This document shows positions 54,595 to 62,912 of a DNA stretch of 64,000 bases, one piece after another (within the stretch, counting starts at the first letter, position 1; each line of letters opens with the position of its first letter). The position numbers and the translations under genes were made by a program. The notes under the pieces are model-generated. The model was not told where the DNA came from and did not search any database. It was given only the letters and a program-made list of their open reading frames with translations. Source of the stretch: Arthrobacter sp. EM1 (lineage in GTDB: Bacteria; Actinomycetota; Actinomycetes; Actinomycetales; Micrococcaceae); assembly GCF_029964055.1 (NCBI RefSeq), contig NZ_CP124836.1:2108001-2172000 (forward strand), in the 5' to 3' direction.

Positions 54595-56181
54595 CTATTT
54601 GCCGCCGCCGAGGAACTTGTCAAAACCCTTGGGCAGGTTCAACTGGGAGGGGTCGAAGTCTGTGCCCTGCTGCCCGAACGAGGCACCGGTCGGCAGTGCC
54701 TTGGCACCCTCGGTCCGGCGGGCCTGGGCGTCCTTGAGCTCCTGGGCGGCTTTGGCCGGGTTGCCGGAACGGGCTTTCTTCTTGGGCGCGCTCTTTCCGC
54801 CCTTGCGGGCCCCGCCGCCACCCATCCCCGGCATCCCCGGCATTCCGGGCATGCCGCCGCCGGCAGCCATCTTCTTCATCATCTTCTGCGCCTGCATAAA
54901 GCGTTCCAGCAGGCCGTTGACCTCGGACACGTGCACACCGGAACCGCGCGCAATCCTGGCCCGGCGGGAACCGTTAATGATTTTGGGTGCGACACGTTCG
55001 TGCGGCGTCATGGAACGGACGATCGCCTCGACGCGGTCGATCTCGCGCTCGTCAAACTGCTCGAGCTGCTGCCGGATGTTCTGCGCTCCCGGCATCATCA
55101 TGAGCATCTTCTTCATGGAACCCATATTGCGGATCTGCTGCATCTGGGCCAGGAAATCGTCCAGGGTGAAGTCTTCCTGGTCGGCGAATTTCTTCGCCAT
55201 CCGGGCAGCTTCGTCCTTGTCCCAGGACTTCTCCGCCTGCTCAATCAGGGTCAGCACGTCACCGAGATCAAGGATGCGTGAGGCCATCCGGTCCGGGTGG
55301 AAAAGCTCGAAGTCGTCCAGGCCTTCACCGGTGGACGCGAACATCACCGGCTTGCCGGTGACGGAGGCTACCGAAAGCGCGGCACCGCCGCGGGCGTCGC
55401 CGTCGAGCTTTGAGAGCACAATACCGGTGAAGTTGACGCCTTCATCGAAGGCCATGGCCGTGTTGACGGCGTCCTGGCCGATCATGGCGTCGACCACAAA
55501 CAGCACTTCATTCGGAACGATGGCCCGGCGGATCTGGCGTGCCTGTTCCATCATCTCGGCGTCGACGCCGGTCCGGCCGGCGGTATCCACGATCACAACA
55601 TCGTGCAGCGTCCGCTTTGCTTCTTCGACGCCGGCACGGGCGACGGCGACCGGGTCGCCGGCCGGGTGGTCCAGCTCGGTGGAGGTGGCGCCGGGGTGCG
55701 GGGCGAAGACCGGCACCCCGGCACGCTGGCCCACCACCTGGAGCTGCGTGACGGCATTGGGGCGCTGCAGGTCGCAGGCCACCAGCATGGGGCTGTGGCC
55801 CTGCGCCTTGAGGTGCTTGGAGAGCTTGCCTGCCAGCGTTGTTTTGCCGGCACCCTGGAGACCGGCCAGCATGATGATCGTGGGGCCGGTCTTCGCGAGG
55901 CGGATCCGGCGGGTTTCGCCGCCCAGGATCTCGACGAGCTCCTCGTTGACGATCTTGACGATCTGCTGGCCCGGGTTCAGCGCTGCGGAGACTTCCGCTC
56001 CGAGGGCCCGCTCGCGGACCCTGCCGGTGAATTCGCGGACCACCGGAACGGCGACGTCGGCGTCCAGGAGGGCGCGCCGGATTTCGCGGACCGTAGCGTC
56101 AACGTCCGCCTCGGTCAGGCGGCCCTTGCCACGGAGGTTCTTGAAGGTTGCTGTCAACCGGTCAGAGAGTGAATTGAACAC
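54595..56181 (-). CDS. ffh: signal recognition particle protein Ffh
   Basis: The 528-residue GTPase that binds 4.5S RNA and delivers membrane proteins to FtsY. N domain MFNSLSDRLTATFKNLRGKGRLTE; G domain with P-loop LAGLQGAGKTTLAGKLSKHL, VACDLQRPNAVTQLQ, VIVDTAGRTGVDAEMM and SKLDGDARGGAAL; M domain with Met-rich MGSMKKMLMMMPGAQNI and MTPHERVAPKIINGSRRARIARGSG for RNA binding. A Gly/Met-rich tail (GGGMPGMPGM) is unusually long. Its receptor ftsY is 8 kb away in the same window. Confidence 0.98.
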   Translation of the reverse strand: MFNSLSDRLTATFKNLRGKGRLTEADVDATVREIRRALLDADVAVPVVREFTGRVRERALGAEVSAALNPGQQIVKIVNEELVEILGGETRRIRLAKTGPTIIMLAGLQGAGKTTLAGKLSKHLKAQGHSPMLVACDLQRPNAVTQLQVVGQRAGVPVFAPHPGATSTELDHPAGDPVAVARAGVEEAKRTLHDVVIVDTAGRTGVDAEMMEQARQIRRAIVPNEVLFVVDAMIGQDAVNTAMAFDEGVNFTGIVLSKLDGDARGGAALSVASVTGKPVMFASTGEGLDDFELFHPDRMASRILDLGDVLTLIEQAEKSWDKDEAARMAKKFADQEDFTLDDFLAQMQQIRNMGSMKKMLMMMPGAQNIRQQLEQFDEREIDRVEAIVRSMTPHERVAPKIINGSRRARIARGSGVHVSEVNGLLERFMQAQKMMKKMAAGGGMPGMPGMPGMGGGGARKGGKSAPKKKARSGNPAKAAQELKDAQARRTEGAKALPTGASFGQQGTDFDPSQLNLPKGFDKFLGGGK

Positions 56182-56333
56182 GCGCCGTGCACTTCTTTCA
56201 GTGGATCTACAGTTGGCGGCCGGTCCGGCTCGCCAGTGTCGCGACTGAGGTTCGCCTGAACGAACCGCCTCGACAACGGGACTCGACTATCTAGGGTACC
56301 AAGACGCGCCTTGATGATGGCATGCTGACGTAG

Positions 56334-57722
56334 GTGACCAGTCAAAATTCAGTAAAGACCCTGCTCATCCTGGGCGCCTCGGGCGACCTGACCGGCAGGC
56401 TGCTGCTGCCGGGTCTCGCCCGGCTCGTCTCCCGGGGACGTGCCGGCGGACTGACCCTGGTGGGCGCCGGCTCGGATCCCTGGACCCCGGACCAATGGGC
56501 CGAACGCCTCGAAGAGTCCTTCGCCGACGCGAACTCCCAGGCCGGTGCAGATGGCCGGCGGGAGCTGAAGCGCATCCGCGGCACCACCAGCTACCGCCGG
56601 ATCGACGTCACCGCGGCCGGGCAACTGGCCGGCCTGCTGGCGGAGCTGCAGGGGCCCGTGGCGGTCTACTTCGCCCTGCCGCCGCATATCAGCCAGCTGG
56701 CGTGCGAGGCGCTGGATCCCGGCCAGGTGCCCGCGGGGACCCGCCTGGTGATGGAAAAACCGTTCGGTTCCAGCGAGGAGTCAGCCCGGCACCTCAACGA
56801 AACCCTGGCCGCGCTGGTCCCGGAGGACCACATTCACCGGGTGGACCACTTCCTGGGCAAGGCGACGGTTCTAAATATCCTGGGGCTCCGGTTCGCCAAC
56901 GCCTTCCTGGAGCCGGTGTGGAACCGCGAGCACATCGAACGGGTCGAGATTGTCTTCGACGAGGACCTCGCGCTGGAGGGCCGGGCCCGCTACTACGACG
57001 GCGCCGGCGCCCTGCGCGACATGATCCAGAGCCACCTGTTGCAGATCATGGCATTGATGGCGATCGAGCCACCGGCCTCGGTACATGAACGCGATCTCCG
57101 CGATGCCGTGGCGACGGTGCTGCGGGCCAGCAGCATCAAGGCGCCCTTCGCGAAAAGCACCCGCCGCGCCCGTTATACCGCGGGATCGATCGACGGCCGG
57201 AAGGTACCGGACTATGCCAAGGAGGACGGCGTAGACGCGTCCCGGGGCACGGAGACGCTGGCCGAGGTCGAGGTGCAGATCGAGAACTGGAGGTGGCAGG
57301 GTGTCCCCTTTATCCTGCGCTCCGGAAAGGCCCTGGGCACCCAACGCAAGGAAGCCGTGGTGACCTTCCGCCCGGTCCCGCAGCTGCCCAAGGGCTTCAG
57401 CGGGGTGGCTTCCCCCAACCAGCTCAGGATCGGCTTCGGACCGGACACACTCCAGTTCGACGTCGATGTAAACGGCCCCGGCGACGTCCTCAGCCTGGAC
57501 CGCGCCACCCTCAAGGCTGAGCTCAGCGCCTCCGATCTGCTGCCGTACGGGGAGGTGCTCGAAGGGGTCCTGACCGGGGACCCCCTGCTTTCGGTCCGCG
57601 CCGATACTGCCGAAGACTGCTGGCGCATCCTGGGGCCGGTCTTGAAGGCCTGGGACCGGGACAGCGCACCGCTTGAAGAGTACGCAGCCGGAAGCGGCGG
57701 ACCGGAGGGCTGGCTGGCCTGA
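56334..57722 (+). CDS. zwf: glucose-6-phosphate dehydrogenase
   Basis: Oxidises glucose-6-phosphate to 6-phosphogluconolactone with NADP. The 462-residue protein has LILGASGDLTGRLLLPGLARL (nucleotide fold), YFALPPHISQLACEALDP, EKPFGSS, catalytic HRVDHFLGKATVLNILGLRFANAFLEPVWN, EDLALEGRARYYDGAGALRDMIQSHLLQ and RSGKALGTQRKEAVVTF. The HRVDHFLGK form of the usual RIDHYLGK motif is slightly divergent. It stands alone here, without the opcA, tal and tkt genes that usually accompany actinobacterial zwf, so it may be a second, unlinked copy. GTG 56334 is used. Confidence 0.92.
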   Translation: MTSQNSVKTLLILGASGDLTGRLLLPGLARLVSRGRAGGLTLVGAGSDPWTPDQWAERLEESFADANSQAGADGRRELKRIRGTTSYRRIDVTAAGQLAGLLAELQGPVAVYFALPPHISQLACEALDPGQVPAGTRLVMEKPFGSSEESARHLNETLAALVPEDHIHRVDHFLGKATVLNILGLRFANAFLEPVWNREHIERVEIVFDEDLALEGRARYYDGAGALRDMIQSHLLQIMALMAIEPPASVHERDLRDAVATVLRASSIKAPFAKSTRRARYTAGSIDGRKVPDYAKEDGVDASRGTETLAEVEVQIENWRWQGVPFILRSGKALGTQRKEAVVTFRPVPQLPKGFSGVASPNQLRIGFGPDTLQFDVDVNGPGDVLSLDRATLKAELSASDLLPYGEVLEGVLTGDPLLSVRADTAEDCWRILGPVLKAWDRDSAPLEEYAAGSGGPEGWLA

Positions 57723-57764
57723 GGGCCGCCGCTGTGCTTCCCGCCGGAGCCACCGGGACAGAGA

Positions 57765-57806
57765 AGAAGCGGGCCGGGTACCCTTCCAGGTTCCCGGCCC
57801 GCTTCT
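57765..57806. terminator. bidirectional terminator between zwf and glnK
   Basis: A perfect 14-bp stem AGAAGCGGGCCGGG / CCCGGCCCGCTTCT with a 14-base loop, between convergent genes. On the minus strand it is followed by TTCTCTG, on the plus strand by CGTTG. Confidence 0.85.
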
Positions 57807-57820
57807 CGTTGAGCGCCCGG

Positions 57821-58159
57821 CTAGATTGCCGCCGCTCCGCGTTCCCCGGTGCGGACCCGCACCGCTTCGAACACATCCATCGTCCAGACCTTGCCGTCAC
57901 CGGCGCGGCCGGTGTTCGAGCTGGCGATGATGACATCGAGGATGTCGTCTGCCTGTTCGTCGGTCGCCAGCACCTCTACCCTGATCTTGGGCAGCAGGTC
58001 CACGTTGTACTCGGCGCCGCGGTACACCTCGGTGTAGCCGCGCTGCCGGCCGTAGCCGCTTGCTGCGCTGACCGTGAGGCCCTGCACGCCGTAGGCTTCA
58101 AGCCCTTCACGGATAGTGTCGAGTTTTTCCGGCCGGACAATTGCTGTGATCAGTTTCAT
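57821..58159 (-). CDS. glnK: PII nitrogen-regulatory protein
   Basis: A 112-residue trimeric sensor of 2-oxoglutarate and ATP/ADP. It begins MKLITAIVRPEKLDTIREGLEAYGVQGLTVSAASGYGRQRGYTEVYRGAEYNVDLLPKIRVEV. The T-loop Tyr51 in YRGAEYNVD is the modification site (adenylylated in actinobacteria). DGKVWTMDVFEAVRVRTGERG ends the protein. The ATG overlaps the amtB stop by four bases (ATGA), which is the standard glnK-amtB coupling in an unusual order: amtB first. Confidence 0.97.
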   Translation of the reverse strand: MKLITAIVRPEKLDTIREGLEAYGVQGLTVSAASGYGRQRGYTEVYRGAEYNVDLLPKIRVEVLATDEQADDILDVIIASSNTGRAGDGKVWTMDVFEAVRVRTGERGAAAI

Positions 58160-59523
58160 GCCTCCACACTTTCCTTACCCGCTGCTGCGGTCGTTTTGCC
58201 GTTGGCTGCCGGGTCCACCGTCCGGGCGGCCGGGGCCGCTGCGGCCTTGGCCTTGCCGGTGATGAGTTCGTGCAGCGGCGTGAAGCTTCCGCCGTGCCCG
58301 CCGACTCCGAATTCGTAGGCCGTTTCGGCGTGCAGGCTCAGGTCCACGCCCACCACTTCCTGTTCCGGGGAAACCCGGAAACCCATGGTCTTGTGGATCG
58401 CAAACGCAATGATCGAAGTCATCACTGCGGAGTAGGTGATGGCGATGCCGGCCACTGCGAGCTGGGCCCAGAGCTGGGTGAAGCCGCCGCCGTAGAAGAG
58501 GCCGCCGCCGACACCATCAGCCGGGAGGGCGATAAAGCCCAGGGCCACGGTGCCGATGATGCCCGAGACAAGGTGGACACCAACAACGTCAAGCGAATCG
58601 TCGAAACCCCAGCGGAATTTGAGACCGACGGCGAGCGCGGAGGCCACACCGGCCACAACGCCGAGGCAGAGCGCACCAACCGGGCTGACATTGGCGCAGG
58701 CCGGGGTGATGGCGACGAGGCCGGCGACCACACCGGAGGCTGCGCCGAGTGAGGTGGGGTGACCATCGCGGATCCGTTCCGTGACGAGCCAGCCGAGCAT
58801 TGCCGCGGCGGGGGCCGCCAGGGTGTTGACCCAGATCAGGCCGCCCTGTTCCGCCGTCGTTGCTGCGCCGCCGTTGAAGCCGAACCAGCCGAACCACAGG
58901 ATGGCGGCACCGAGCATCACAAAGGGGATGTTGTGCGGGCGGTGGTTGGGGTCCTTGCCGAAGCCCTTGCGGTTACCGATGATCAGCACGAGGATCAGTG
59001 CTGCTACACCGGCGTTGATGTGGACCACGGTGCCGCCGGCGAAGTCGATTGCCGGGCCGAGGGCCTTGCCGATGGCGCCGTCCGCGCTGAACAGCCCGCC
59101 GCCCCAGACCATGTAGGCCAGCGGCGCGTACACCAGGGTGACCCAGACGGGGACGAAGACGGACCAGGCGCCGAACTTGGCGCGGTCAGCAATTGCGCCG
59201 CTGATCAGTGCGACGGTAATGATCGCGAAGGTGGCTGCGTAGCCGACCTTGATGAGCCCGTCAGGGGTGTTGATGCCCTCCAGACCGAAAGTGGCAAAAG
59301 GATTCCCTACTATTTGCAGGAAGCCCTCGCCGGAGCTCATCGAGGAGCCCCAGAGCACCCAGACGACACCAACCATGCCGATGGAGATAAAACTCATCAT
59401 CATCATGTTCAGGGCGGCCTTGGCGCGCGTCATGCCGCCATAGAAGAATGCGAGTCCGGGTGTCATGAACAGCACGAGTGCTGCTGCCACCATTAGCCAT
59501 ACGTGACCTGCGGTAAGTTCCAT
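58156..59523 (-). CDS. amtB: ammonium transporter
   Basis: A 455-residue 11-12-helix channel. Signatures are ALVLFMTPGLAFFYGGMTRAKAALNMMMMS, DFAGGTVVHINAGVAALIL with pore His, WFGWFGFNGG, and DVVGVHLVSGIIGTVALG with the second pore His. The C-terminal about 80 residues contain DLSLHAETAYEFG and a Lys/Ala-rich end. It is co-transcribed with glnK, whose product closes the channel under nitrogen excess. Confidence 0.97.
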   Translation of the reverse strand: MELTAGHVWLMVAAALVLFMTPGLAFFYGGMTRAKAALNMMMMSFISIGMVGVVWVLWGSSMSSGEGFLQIVGNPFATFGLEGINTPDGLIKVGYAATFAIITVALISGAIADRAKFGAWSVFVPVWVTLVYAPLAYMVWGGGLFSADGAIGKALGPAIDFAGGTVVHINAGVAALILVLIIGNRKGFGKDPNHRPHNIPFVMLGAAILWFGWFGFNGGAATTAEQGGLIWVNTLAAPAAAMLGWLVTERIRDGHPTSLGAASGVVAGLVAITPACANVSPVGALCLGVVAGVASALAVGLKFRWGFDDSLDVVGVHLVSGIIGTVALGFIALPADGVGGGLFYGGGFTQLWAQLAVAGIAITYSAVMTSIIAFAIHKTMGFRVSPEQEVVGVDLSLHAETAYEFGVGGHGGSFTPLHELITGKAKAAAAPAARTVDPAANGKTTAAAGKESVEA

Positions 59524-59691
59524 GGTGCACGTCCTCCTTGCTTGGATGCGGTCGGAAAGTTAATGTTGCGGAATTCTCCGCGTGCCTCAACGCGGTTTGC
59601 GTTCTAAGAAGATCTTGGCGGGAGCGTGTTTCGCCGGCAGAGGATTTAGATTGCCGGCGCGTTACAAGAACCTCCCGGAAGTAAACGGTGC

Positions 59692-59729
59692 AAATCCTTC
59701 TTGTTACGGTTATGTTTCACGCGTTCCAC
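59692..59729 (-). promoter_or_regulatory. possible GlnR-type nitrogen-control box
   Basis: On the amtB strand the pattern GTGGA-N6-GAAAC-N6-GTAAC-N6-GATTT fits the alternating a/b half-sites of GlnR (GTnAC and GaAAC); b1 and a2 are perfect, the outer ones weak. It lies 169-206 bases upstream of amtB. GlnR itself is not in the window. Confidence 0.4.
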
Positions 59730-59770
59730 CGCGCGCCGTCCCCCGCCCGATTCCCCAGGAAGCCACCACC

Positions 59771-61018
59771 ATGAGTAAGTCCCCCCGCCCCGCGGGATCA
59801 CCGCCCCGGGCCGACACCCTGAACAGCGGCAAGGCGGTGCTGCCCCGGGACATCAAGGTGATGCTGGTGGCCGCTTTCCTGATCGCCCTGGGCTTCGGCC
59901 TGGTGGCGCCGGTACTCCCCCAGTTCGCCACCACGTTCGACGTCGGCGCGACGGCGGCCGCTGTGATCGTGAGTATTTTCGCCTTTATGCGGCTGGTCTT
60001 CGCACCTGCCGGCGGCGCGTTGATCGTGCGCCTCGGCGAACGGCCGGTCTATGTGGCCGGACTGCTGATTGTTGCAACGTCGACGGCGGCGTGCGCCTTC
60101 GCGCAGGACTACTGGCAGCTGCTGGTTTTCCGGGGCCTCGGCGGCGCCGGCTCGGTGATGTTCACGGTGGCCTCGATGGCCCTGGTGGTCAGGCTGGCGC
60201 CGCCGGAGAGCCGTGGCCGGGTTTCCGGCGCCTACGCCTCGGCGTTCCTGATCGGCAACGTGTGCGGCCCGGTGGTGGGCGGGCTGCTGGCCGGCTTTGG
60301 TCTGCGGGTACCGTTCCTGGTCTACGCGGCTGCCCTGATCCTGGCAGCCCTCGTGGTGCAGACCCAGCTAAGTCATGTGCCGGCCGCCGCACGCCGGGAC
60401 GGGAACGCGCTGCCGGCGATGGAGCTCGGGGCGGCGCTTCGGGACAGCGCCTACCGGGCCGGGCTGTTCTCCAGCTTCGCGAACGGCTGGGCAACCTTTG
60501 GCGTCCGGATGGCCACGGTGCCGCTCTTCGCTGTCGCCGCCCTGAACGCCGGCCCGGAATCTGCGGGCTGGGCGCTGGCAATGTTCGCCGGCGCCAACGC
60601 GGTGGCGTTGACGTTCTCCGGCAGGCTCGCGGACAGCCTGGGCCGCAAACCGATGATGATCGCCGGCTTGCTGGTCACCGGGACCGCCACGGCAACGATC
60701 GGGTTCACGCACGAGCTGCCGTGGTTCCTCGCCGCCACCGCGGCCGCCGGAATCGGGTCAGGCCTGCTGGGCCCGGCCCAGCAGGCCGCCATGGCCGATG
60801 TGATCGGCAACGAGCGCTCCGGCGGAAGGGTCCTGGCAATCTTCCAGATGACCTCCGATAGCGGCGCGATCATCGGCCCGGTCCTGGCCGGTCTCCTCGC
60901 GGACCGGTTGGGCTACGGCTGGGCGTTTGGGGTCACCGGCGGTGTCCTCATCGCGGCTGCCGCAGGCTGGCTGCTGGCCCGCGAAACGTTCCAGCGGCCG
61001 GCGGCGCGCGGCGCCTGA
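59771..61018 (+). CDS. MFS transporter
   Basis: A 415-residue, 12-helix major facilitator. Helix 1 VMLVAAFLIALGFGLVAPVLPQF is the drug:H+ antiporter type; the A-motif-like GGALIVRLGERPVYVAG is between helices 2 and 3, VFRGLGGAGSVMFTVAS marks helix 4-5, and SGRLADSLGRKPMMIAG repeats the motif in the second half. Substrate is not predictable. ATG 59771 lies ten bases after AGGAAG. It is divergent from amtB. Confidence 0.88.
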   Translation: MSKSPRPAGSPPRADTLNSGKAVLPRDIKVMLVAAFLIALGFGLVAPVLPQFATTFDVGATAAAVIVSIFAFMRLVFAPAGGALIVRLGERPVYVAGLLIVATSTAACAFAQDYWQLLVFRGLGGAGSVMFTVASMALVVRLAPPESRGRVSGAYASAFLIGNVCGPVVGGLLAGFGLRVPFLVYAAALILAALVVQTQLSHVPAAARRDGNALPAMELGAALRDSAYRAGLFSSFANGWATFGVRMATVPLFAVAALNAGPESAGWALAMFAGANAVALTFSGRLADSLGRKPMMIAGLLVTGTATATIGFTHELPWFLAATAAAGIGSGLLGPAQQAAMADVIGNERSGGRVLAIFQMTSDSGAIIGPVLAGLLADRLGYGWAFGVTGGVLIAAAAGWLLARETFQRPAARGA

Positions 61019-61122
61019 TCCCAGCTAGGGCTTCCGGACCGCTGCCGGGTCCGCGTCAACGCTCACCGGCGGACTTCGTTAGGCTGGTGCCAGTCCCCAC
61101 CCAGAAGCCGGAGAAGTTTGTT

Positions 61123-62814
61123 ATGCCCCCCCAAGAACATTCGACCGAGAACGCCCCCGACGACAGACCTGAGGCCGGCGCCGGGAGCAAGCACAGGAAA
61201 ATCCGGCCCGCTGCCGTGGTGTCGGTCATCGCGGTCCTGGCCGTAATCGCCTCGCTGGTGCTCTTCCTCAGGCCGGCTGGGGACGGCGACGCGGCGGCGG
61301 CACCTTCCCCGACAGCCAGTTCGGCGTCGACACCCTCGACTAGCTTGCCGCCGGCTCCGGCCGTCACCTACTACAAACAACCCGGACCCGGCGCCGGGTC
61401 ACCGCTGGAAGCGGTGGAACCCTTGAAGGTGACGGTTGCCAAGGATCAGGTGGGCACGTCCCTGAGCAAGGGATTGGTCGGCATCTCGCTGGAGGCCACC
61501 GACCTCGGTGATCCCGTCCTCAGCGGCAGCAACGCCTCGATCGTCAAGCTGTTCAAAGAGGCCGACCAGCCGGTGCTGCGATTTGGCGGCAACGCCGTCG
61601 ACCGGCGGTTCTTTTGGACCTCCAGCAACGAGCCGGTTCCCGCCAGCTACCAGGGCGATGCCGCCCACCCGGTCCGTGCCGTCGGACCCGCGGACCTCAG
61701 CCGCCTGAATACGCTGCTGGTGGCCGCAGACGCAACGGTCAGCCTCACCGTCGATCTGGGCCACTACGACCCGAACCGCGCTGCGGATATGGCCAAGCAC
61801 GCGGCGCAGATCTTCGGACCCCGGCTGCTGAGCTTTACTGTCGGCAACGAACCCAACGGCTTCGGCTCCAACGGCGTCCGCCCGGGGGACTACAACGTTC
61901 AGAAGTACGTCACGGAGCTCAAGGCCTACGCCAACGCGATGAACGCCGTGGCGCCGAACGTTCCGATTTCCGGTCCGGGCGCTTACGACCAGAAGTGGTG
62001 GCAGCCCTTCATTGATGCAGACATTCCACAGAAGAAGATCCTGTCCTTCCACAACTATCCGATGTACAGCTGCGACGGAAAAGTGGATCCGTTGGCGTCG
62101 CCCACCATGGCCAACCTGATGAACAAACTGATGCATGACCGCGCGGCAGACTACCAGCAGGCCGCGCTCAAGGCCGGCCGCGATGCGGGCCTGGAAGTGT
62201 GGCTTCCGGAGACCGGTATTGCCGCCTGTCCCGGGTCCAACGAGACTTCCCGCACCCACGGCTCGGCCCTCTGGACCGCTGACTATGCCCTGAACGCCGC
62301 ACAACTGGGCATTACCCGGATCGGTTTCCACAGCTCGCTTCAGACGTGCAAGGGTGGTCCGCCCATGTCCGTCATCTGCAGCGGCGGCCCCTACCTGAAG
62401 CCGGACGGCGTCATCACCGGCCGGGCCAACTTCTTTGGCCTGTCCATGGTTGCCGAGATGGAAGGCGGGAAGTTCCTGAAACTGGACTCGACGGGCGGTG
62501 GCCTGATGTTCAGCTACGCCCTGCAGAACGCTGACGGGAGCACCACAGTGGTCCTGGTCAACGAGAACAATCCGGAGAAGGCCGCCCAGGCAGCCGTCAC
62601 CCTCACCCTGCCCGGGAAGGCGCTGACCGGAACCATGACCCAGCTCTCCGGGCCGAGCTTTGGCGCTGAGGACAGCACAGTGATCGACGGCGCCAAGTCC
62701 GAGCCGGTTCCGATTGCAGAGCGCGCCACTGTCGAAGGTTTCGCGTACGGCTCACCGACCCAGCAATTCAAGCTGACCGCGGGCACTGTCACGGTCCTGA
62801 ACTTCACGTACTAG
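61123..62814 (+). CDS. GH79-like secreted or anchored glycoside hydrolase
   Basis: A 563-residue protein with a cytoplasmic charged start (MPPQEHSTENAPDD), a hydrophobic helix (AAVVSVIAVLAVIASLVLFL) and a Ser/Pro-rich linker, then a domain resembling heparanase/beta-glucuronidase family GH79. LVGISLEATDLGD, VLRFGGNAVDRRFFW and TVGNEPNGF (Glu243, probable acid/base) with VWLPETGIAAC (Glu363, probable nucleophile) support this. Sugar specificity is unknown. ATG 61123 follows GGAGAAG at spacing 7; GTG 61087 is a weaker alternative. Confidence 0.78.
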   Translation: MPPQEHSTENAPDDRPEAGAGSKHRKIRPAAVVSVIAVLAVIASLVLFLRPAGDGDAAAAPSPTASSASTPSTSLPPAPAVTYYKQPGPGAGSPLEAVEPLKVTVAKDQVGTSLSKGLVGISLEATDLGDPVLSGSNASIVKLFKEADQPVLRFGGNAVDRRFFWTSSNEPVPASYQGDAAHPVRAVGPADLSRLNTLLVAADATVSLTVDLGHYDPNRAADMAKHAAQIFGPRLLSFTVGNEPNGFGSNGVRPGDYNVQKYVTELKAYANAMNAVAPNVPISGPGAYDQKWWQPFIDADIPQKKILSFHNYPMYSCDGKVDPLASPTMANLMNKLMHDRAADYQQAALKAGRDAGLEVWLPETGIAACPGSNETSRTHGSALWTADYALNAAQLGITRIGFHSSLQTCKGGPPMSVICSGGPYLKPDGVITGRANFFGLSMVAEMEGGKFLKLDSTGGGLMFSYALQNADGSTTVVLVNENNPEKAAQAAVTLTLPGKALTGTMTQLSGPSFGAEDSTVIDGAKSEPVPIAERATVEGFAYGSPTQQFKLTAGTVTVLNFTY

Positions 62815-62825
62815 GTCCACAAAAA

Positions 62826-62884
62826 AACTGGCTCCCAGCTGGTGTCGTTGCCGGAACCCGGACGACACCACCTGGGAGCCAGTT
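62826..62884 (-). terminator. intrinsic terminator of ftsY
   Basis: A long stem AACTGGCTCCCAG...CTGGGAGCCAGTT with an internal TGGTGTCG/CGACACCA continuation, separated by a bulge. On the minus strand it ends in a run of T, so it terminates ftsY, and it may also end the GH79-like gene. Confidence 0.88.
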
Positions 62885-62912
62885 GGATTTAAGCGGCGTT
62901 GTGGCTGCGGGA

